Assembly (NCBI GenBank): GCA_026391115.1
Contig: JAPLER010000106.1
Location: forward strand, 1 to 9,232
DNA length: 9,232 nt
Direction of reading: 5' to 3'
Origin: Bacteroidota bacterium
Lineage (GTDB): Bacteria; Bacteroidota; Bacteroidia; Chitinophagales; Chitinophagaceae
Below the pieces are notes generated by a model. That model searched no databases, was not told the origin of the DNA, and saw only the letters and a list, made by a program, of their open reading frames with translations. Shown here one piece after another: positions 7,101 through 9,232 of this stretch. Position numbers and translations under genes: made by a program. Every line of letters begins with the position of its first letter. Position 1 is the stretch's first letter.

Positions 7101-8378
7101 ATCTTGGCTTCTAACCGTATTTTGAAAAGTTACTGAACCTCCTAAGCCAGATCCTTTATATCCAACATAGCTTAAAGATGCGTTTTGAAACTGAATATTT
7201 TTTGCTAAACTACCACCGCCACTATGTGTTTTCCAAAGAGCCCCACCAATTAATGGGCTTGTTAATGAATCTCCATTATTACCAGTGTAAGTAAAATCTT
7301 CATCCACCAAAGTAGGTTGTGCTACTATAGCCTGAAAACTAGCATTTATAGTATGTGTAGTGGTAACATTATTAAATGTATAAGTTGTTATTGCACCTTG
7401 CGAACTACCATCTACTAAAACGTCTTGAATTGAATAACCACTATTTGGCGTAATACTAAATGTTTGATTTGTACCTGAAGCTACAGAAACTGCACCAGAT
7501 GGAGTAATGCTTCCATTACTACCAGCTGTTGATGTTATGATATAATTTGCTCCAGTTGAAATAATATCAGACCAAGAAGAATAACTATAAATACCATCAA
7601 GTATACCTAAGGTTCTTCCTATATTACCCTGCCTTATAACAACTGATTGTATTTGTTTTAAATCGGATATAGCTGTATCTGTGAAACTAAGTGTTGGTGT
7701 TGGCAAACTAGCAGGTATTGCTGCATCAATAACAAATAAATCTAAATTATCGTCTCTAGTACTACTTGTATTGAAAGTATATTTTAAAACTACTAAATAT
7801 GTTTGACCAACATTATATTCTGTTGTTGTAAATACTGGTGCTTTAGCACCTGCAGTTATTTGATTAGCTGTTAGTTTAGCACCAGTTCCTTTACTTAAAC
7901 CTATTTTAAAAGTATTGGTTGTGCTTCCATCAGCAACAAATACTCTAGCTCTAAAATTAGATACTCCAGTTATTCCAGATGAATCACACAAATGAAAGAA
8001 ATAATCTGTTGCTGTATCCTTTCCACCAGACGAATCTATTCTCAAAAGAAAAGAAGCATAAACTGAACCTGTATTAACATTTGAACCAATGTTGGCATTC
8101 ACATCCTGACTGCCTACAGTAGTTTGAAACTTAACAGAACCGCCAAGACCACTGCCTTTATATCCAGAAAAACTTAAACCTGTAGTTTGAAACTTAACAT
8201 TTCTAATTAAGTTCCCACCACCACTATGTGCTTTCCAAATATTGCCACCAATTGATGGATTGGTTAAAGAATCACCGTTAGTACCGGTATAAACAAAATT
8301 CTCTGAGAATAAAACTTGTGAAGATGCTGAAGTGCTAATAAAGCACAATGCAATTAGCAATGCAATAAATGATTTCAT
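4107..8378 (-). CDS. Large secreted multidomain surface protein with dockerin-like, cohesin-like and T9SS sorting domains
   Basis: The 1423-residue precursor has a Sec signal peptide (MKSFIALLIALCFISTSASS, cleavage near residue 20). The domain order is: a roughly 250-residue domain A1 (21-273), one InlB-like bacterial repeat (275-352, with the motif GYSIQDVLVDG), A2 (356-607), two more InlB-like repeats (611-684, 687-760), A3 (765-1017), a carboxypeptidase-regulatory-like beta domain (about 1022-1075), two dockerin-like calcium loops (from Asp1079 and Asp1114, DVTGDKQINSVD), a cohesin-like beta-sandwich (about 1205-1325), and a T9SS type A sorting domain (about 1348-1423, starting YPNPTNG and ending EKLVVE). 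It should be exported by Sec, then moved to the cell surface or medium by T9SS. I do not recognise domain A; its pattern (SFLLRIDSS, FHLCD, RVFVADGS, QTYLVVLKYTFN) suggests a lectin-like or jelly-roll beta-sandwich. A role in adhesion or glycan binding is inference. The frame opens at 8423, but that start lies within a terminator hairpin and precedes the signal peptide, so the ATG at 8378 is chosen. Confidence 0.88.
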   Translation of the reverse strand: MKSFIALLIALCFISTSASSQVLFSENFVYTGTNGDSLTNPSIGGNIWKAHSGGGNLIRNVKFQTTGLSFSGYKGSGLGGSVKFQTTVGSQDVNANIGSNVNTGSVYASFLLRIDSSGGKDTATDYFFHLCDSSGITGVSNFRARVFVADGSTTNTFKIGLSKGTGAKLTANQITAGAKAPVFTTTEYNVGQTYLVVLKYTFNTSSTRDDNLDLFVIDAAIPASLPTPTLSFTDTAISDLKQIQSVVIRQGNIGRTLGILDGIYSYSSWSDIISTGANYIITSTAGSNGSITPSGAVSVASGTNQTFSITPNSGYSIQDVLVDGSSQGAITTYTFNNVTTTHTINASFQAIVAQPTLVDEDFTYTGNNGDSLTSPLIGGALWKTHSGGGSLAKNIQFQNASLSYVGYKGSGLGGSVTFQNTVRSQDVNAYIGSNNKTGSYYTSFLMKIDSSGGKDTATDYFYHLCDTNGVNGVANFRARVFVADGSTANTFRIGLSKGTGAKLTPAQITAGAKVPVFTTTEYNIGQTYLVVMKYTFNATTTKDDNLDLFVMNTAIPTTEPSATLSFTDTAVSDLKQLQSVVIRQGSTGRTAGTIDGIKFYSQWSSIIASGTTYTITASAGANGSISPNGAVPVSSGSTQKFNITPNTGYIIQDVLVDGTSVGAVASYTFNTVTVNHTISASFAVNTTTYTITATAGANGSITPSGAVVVTSGTNQTFNIIANSGYAVQDVLVDGVSVGAVSSYTFNNVIAAHTISASFKTVITSGVLFEENFVYQGANGDSLNNPSIGGNIWKAHSGGGSAAKNIQFQNSSLSFINYAGSGLGGSVTFQNNVRNQDVNAKLPNNISSGSLYSSFLLKIDSSGGKDTATDYFYHFCDTSGLTGVSNFRSRIFVADGSTANTFKIGLAKGTGAKLTPAQINAGAKTPKFTTTEFNVGQTYLVVLKYVFNGSSTRDDSMHLFILDASIPTSEPLPAVSFADTAISDLKQIQSVVMREGSTGRTLGAIDGIKVFTNWADLLPVASTYSIAGSISLPNNKKVNKANITLKGTTTTGGQSDASGVYSFSNLATGNYVLKPAKNNDVTKANGVTSIDALLTQRHILNTTKFNSPYKLIAADVTGDKQINSVDVLRIKRLILGTDTTFTSTTKGSRLWEFIDSAYVFPDTTNPFPFKDSILFTNLTSNKTNQTFVGVKLGDVNYDWNPAVARQSVKSLELIVDRKEQASTTRYTLSAINFKDLAAMQYTLHFDNTKYEFIGIENNKLGIDFSDIQATATGNIAMLWTDKNAEAKTLEDGSELFTLVLRAKELGVSNLELGINNDIAEVEAWDSDYKKHNVTLTQKVSSKDQEPKTKDQLVIYPNPTNGFINIECANSKQIVIIDAMGRIVKQFNNATKRLTFNCKLLTKGIYMIQATMQDGTVNAEKLVVE
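4178..4205 (-). repeat. Degenerate heptanucleotide array in the sorting domain
   Basis: On the minus strand four consecutive 7-base units read TTGACTT, TTAACTG, TAAACTT and TTAACCA, close to the consensus TTAACTT. They encode the strand LTFNCKLLTKG just before the conserved GIY of the T9SS tail. The array is degenerate; alone it could be chance, but it shares its period with the other arrays in this gene. Confidence 0.45.
4333..4360 (-). repeat. Heptanucleotide array of CCAAAGA type in the linker before the sorting domain
   Basis: Four consecutive 7-base units on the minus strand read CCAAAGA, CCAAGAG, CCAAAGA and CTAAAGA. They encode the polar linker SKDQEPKTKDQ between the cohesin-like domain and the YPNP of the sorting domain. 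Two of the four units are identical and the others differ by one to three bases. The corresponding linker of the neighbouring paralogue has an unrelated sequence. Confidence 0.65.
4439..4473 (-). repeat. Heptanucleotide array of GGAATTA type at the end of the cohesin-like domain
   Basis: Five consecutive 7-base units on the minus strand read GGAATTA, GGAGTTA, GTAATTT, GGAATTA and GGTATTA. They encode the segment ELGVSNLELGIN. In the paralogue the same position (8818-8887) is filled with a heptamer array of a different sequence, so the site itself appears to accept such repeats. Confidence 0.65.
4480..4814 (-). repeat. Direct repeat shared with the neighbouring paralogue (copy in complete gene)
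   Basis: This cohesin-like coding stretch matches 8892-9232 in the same orientation. Over the best 180 bases (about 4635-4814 against 9052-9232) I count roughly 20-25 differences, close to 87 percent identity. The other copy is six bases longer, mainly because of the palindrome at 9009-9041. The second copy runs off the window, so the full duplicated length is unknown. Confidence 0.85.
4685..4761 (-). repeat. Head-to-head heptanucleotide arrays of AGTTGAT type in the cohesin-like domain
   Basis: On the plus strand 4685-4719 holds five 7-base units (AGTTGAT, AGCTGAT, AGTGTAT, AGCGTGT, AGTTGAT). After 14 bases, 4734-4761 holds four units of the same type in the opposite orientation (plus strand ATCCACT, ATCAACT, CTAAACT, TTTAACT). 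Together they form an imperfect inverted repeat within coding sequence for two predicted beta-strands (SLELIVDRKE and RYTLSAIN). Confidence 0.65.
5330..8316 (-). repeat. Intragenic large repeats: three A units and three InlB-like units in the order A-B-A-B-B-A
   Basis: Three A units lie at about 8316-7561, 7312-6560 and 6085-5330, each about 755 bases. Three B units of about 220 bases lie at about 7555-7325, 6546-6329 and 6320-6100. The first A-B unit repeats with a period close to 1 kb. By eye the middle parts of the A units (from SSGGKDTATDYF to the GRT..GI.DGI end) are about three-quarters identical at protein level and remain visibly similar in DNA. The B units share the core VLVDG and TYTFN-type strands and match the bacterial repeat seen in internalin-like and other surface proteins. 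The second pair of B units looks like a later tandem duplication. Confidence 0.85.
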
Positions 8379-8411
8379 ATTGTACAATTTTTCTTTGGTT
8401 GGCGAATATAG

Positions 8412-8443
8412 AAAAACTCTCAATATGTTGTATTGAGAGTTTT
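8412..8443 (-). terminator. Intrinsic terminator between the two surface-protein paralogues
   Basis: Bases 8413-8425 (AAAACTCTCAATA) and 8431-8443 are perfect inverted complements over 13 positions with a five-base loop. On the minus strand the stem runs into TTTTT (8416-8412). It lies 27 bases beyond the original TAA (8471-8473) of the upstream paralogue and ends 33 bases before the ATG of the next gene. It should end upstream transcription, so the complete gene needs its own promoter in the short remaining space. Confidence 0.82.
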
Positions 8444-8470
8444 ATTTTAAAGGATGCAATTAGCAAATAA

Positions 8471-8596
8471 TTACTTAACAATAATCCTCTTCACATTCTC
8501 ACCTTCAAGGCCAACAGCTTTTAAGAAGTAGACGCCTGTTGCAATGTTGCCATTCATTTTAAGATTCATAGTAACGTTGTTGTTGCCTTTTTGTAG
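8471..8596 (-). pseudogene. Separated 3' remnant of the T9SS sorting domain, in frame after the TAG
   Basis: Directly after the TAG the same frame continues for 41 codons to TAA at 8471-8473. It reads LQKGNNNVTMNLKMNG, then GVYFLKAVGLEGENV and KRIIVK, which is the normal ending of a type A sorting domain (GxYxL strand, then a basic C-terminus). It aligns with TKGIYMIQATMQDGTVNAEKLVVE of the complete gene. No frameshift is needed: a single change of the TAG, for example from CAG, restores the full tail. The terminator at 8412-8443 follows at normal distance from this original stop, not from the TAG. Confidence 0.82.
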
Positions 8597-9232
8597 CTAA
8601 ATAGATTGCTTTAAGATAGTTTTTCCTAGTGCATCTGATAATTCAAAGTTCACTGTTTTGTTTTGTATGCTTGCAATTGAAATTTTAATCTCTCCACTTG
8701 TTGGGTTAGGAGAAACACTCCATTGGTCAATCGTTATTGGCAAGAAGTTATTAGTTAATTCTTTGTTTAAGAGAACAATATTGTGCTGAATAAAATTTTT
8801 ATCCCAAGCTTCAATATCAGTTATTGAGTTGTTAATTGTAAGTGGTAAATGGTTAGTACCCCACTCCTTACTTGCCATTCCCCACTTGCTTTTAAGCACC
8901 AACGTAAACAACTCACTTCCATCTTCCAATGTTATTGATTGAGCGTTTTTATCAGTCCACAACATTGCTATATTGCCTGTATTATTTGCTTGTGCTACGT
9001 TATATTCAAAACCTGTAAGGTTTTTGAAACCTTCCAGGTTTACAAATTCATACTTGCTATTATCAAAATGCAATGTGTATTGCATTGTTGCAATGTCTTT
9101 AAAGTTGATAGTTGATAGTGTATAGCGTATAGTTGATACCTGCTCTTTTCTATCCACTGTCAACTGTAAACTATTAACTGACTGCCTTGCCATACTAGCA
9201 TTCCAATCATAATTAACATCTCCCAATTTAAC
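8597..9232 (-). CDS. Second T9SS surface-protein paralogue, 5'-partial and truncated by an in-frame TAG
   Basis: The frame is open from the window edge (residues VKLGDVNYDW) to TAG at 8597-8599, 211 codons. It covers the end of a dockerin-like region (LGDVNYDWN), a cohesin-like domain (MQYTLHFDNSKYEFV, GNIAMLWTDKNA, LEDGSELFTLVL), a linker, and the first half of a T9SS type A sorting domain (WSVSPNPTSGEI to LGKTILKQSI). The cohesin-like part is closely related to that of the neighbouring complete gene, so its missing N-terminal part is probably also multidomain. The TTG at 9226 aligns with an internal Leu of the paralogue and is not a start. The product lacks the last strands of the sorting domain, including the conserved GxYxL region, so T9SS export is expected to fail unless the TAG is read through or is a sequencing error. 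Confidence 0.8.
   Translation of the reverse strand, partial: VKLGDVNYDWNASMARQSVNSLQLTVDRKEQVSTIRYTLSTINFKDIATMQYTLHFDNSKYEFVNLEGFKNLTGFEYNVAQANNTGNIAMLWTDKNAQSITLEDGSELFTLVLKSKWGMASKEWGTNHLPLTINNSITDIEAWDKNFIQHNIVLLNKELTNNFLPITIDQWSVSPNPTSGEIKISIASIQNKTVNFELSDALGKTILKQSI
8818..8887 (-). repeat. Ten-unit degenerate heptanucleotide array in the second paralogue
   Basis: On the minus strand the segment divides exactly into ten 7-base units. It begins AAGTGGG, GAATGGC, AAGTAAG, GAGTGGG, passes through GTACTAA to CCATTTA and CCACTTA, and ends with CAATTAA, CAACTCA and ATAACTG. The first four units follow a GAGTGGG-like consensus; the later ones follow CAATTAA/CCACTTA. They encode the loop from SKWGMASKEWG to LTINNSIT at the end of the cohesin-like domain. 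The last three units are the weakest. Confidence 0.6.
9009..9041. repeat. 33-base double palindrome inside the second paralogue
   Basis: Two 15-base palindromes, AAACCT-GTA-AGGTTT (9009-9023) and AAACCT-TCC-AGGTTT (9027-9041), flank TTG. Each is perfect in its six-base arms, and the two are also inverted copies of each other with one mismatch. The element is read through in frame on the minus strand as NLEGFKNLTGF, where the complete paralogue has a different, shorter sequence (GIENNKLGIDF). It resembles the small palindromic elements dispersed in Bacteroidota genomes, a resemblance drawn from memory. Confidence 0.7.
9103..9179 (-). repeat. Head-to-head heptanucleotide arrays in the second paralogue
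   Basis: Plus-strand 9103-9137 has five units (AGTTGAT twice, AGTGTAT, AGCGTAT, AGTTGAT). After 14 bases (9138-9151), 9152-9179 has four units in inverted orientation (ATCCACT, GTCAACT, GTAAACT, ATTAACT). The register and spacing match 4685-4761 exactly, but several bases differ, so the arrangement predates the duplication of the two genes or has been kept similar by recombination. Confidence 0.65.

Larger units (their letters stand above)
8892..9232 (-). repeat. Direct repeat shared with the neighbouring paralogue (copy in truncated gene)
   Basis: This is the partner of 4480-4814 in the same orientation, about 4.4 kb away. Similarity is strongest toward the window edge and probably continues beyond it into the unseen dockerin region. 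The differences are concentrated around the palindrome (9009-9041). Confidence 0.83.

Noticed and set aside
8403..8410. Possible Bacteroidota -7 element (minus strand TATATTCG) before the large gene
   Set aside because: It matches TAnnTTTG at five of six fixed positions, but no TTG-type -33 element is found at the right spacing. Position is plausible, evidence too weak to annotate.
9224..9226. TTG as the start of the second surface-protein paralogue
   Set aside because: It aligns with an internal Leu (VKLGDVNYDW) of the complete paralogue, and the frame stays open to the window edge; the gene is simply cut by the window.

Overview
The window looks like low-GC chromosomal DNA from the phylum Bacteroidota, most likely a member of the Chitinophagales or a relative. 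The main support is the secreted proteins: both large right-hand genes end in a type IX secretion (T9SS) type A C-terminal sorting domain, and T9SS is essentially confined to this phylum. The permease, acyltransferase and ureohydrolase also look like the versions found there. The genus assignment is inference.

Left side, plus strand (1-2123): the last 27 codons of a gene that enters from outside (possibly a polyprenyl diphosphate synthase), overlapped by one base by a small two-helix membrane protein of unknown function. After about 30 bases comes a CAT-type APC-family amino-acid permease. The permease runs tail to tail into the minus-strand genes with only three bases between the stop codons.

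Middle, minus strand (2127-3993): a formimidoylglutamase/arginase-type ureohydrolase followed after 34 bases by a PlsC-type lysophospholipid acyltransferase. This is a plausible two-gene transcription unit. A long AT-rich hairpin with a T-run (4031-4080) separates it from the gene upstream.

Right side, minus strand (4107-9232): two tandem paralogues of a secreted surface protein. The complete one (about 1423 residues) has a signal peptide, three copies of a roughly 250-residue domain that I do not recognise, interspersed with one and then two InlB-like bacterial repeats, then a carboxypeptidase-regulatory-like domain, a pair of dockerin-like calcium loops, a cohesin-like domain and the T9SS tail. 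The second is seen only from the dockerin/cohesin junction onward. Its T9SS tail is cut by an in-frame TAG, with 41 matching codons surviving downstream. A strong hairpin terminator separates the two.

The most unusual signal is at DNA level. Parts of both paralogues, in the cohesin-like domain, the linkers and one sorting domain, are made of degenerate 7-base tandem repeats of several sequence types. One pair of arrays is arranged head to head as an inverted repeat in both copies. A separate 33-base double palindrome sits in frame inside the second paralogue. These suggest that dispersed short repeats have been captured as coding sequence. No RNA gene, CRISPR array, transposase or long gene-free stretch was found.
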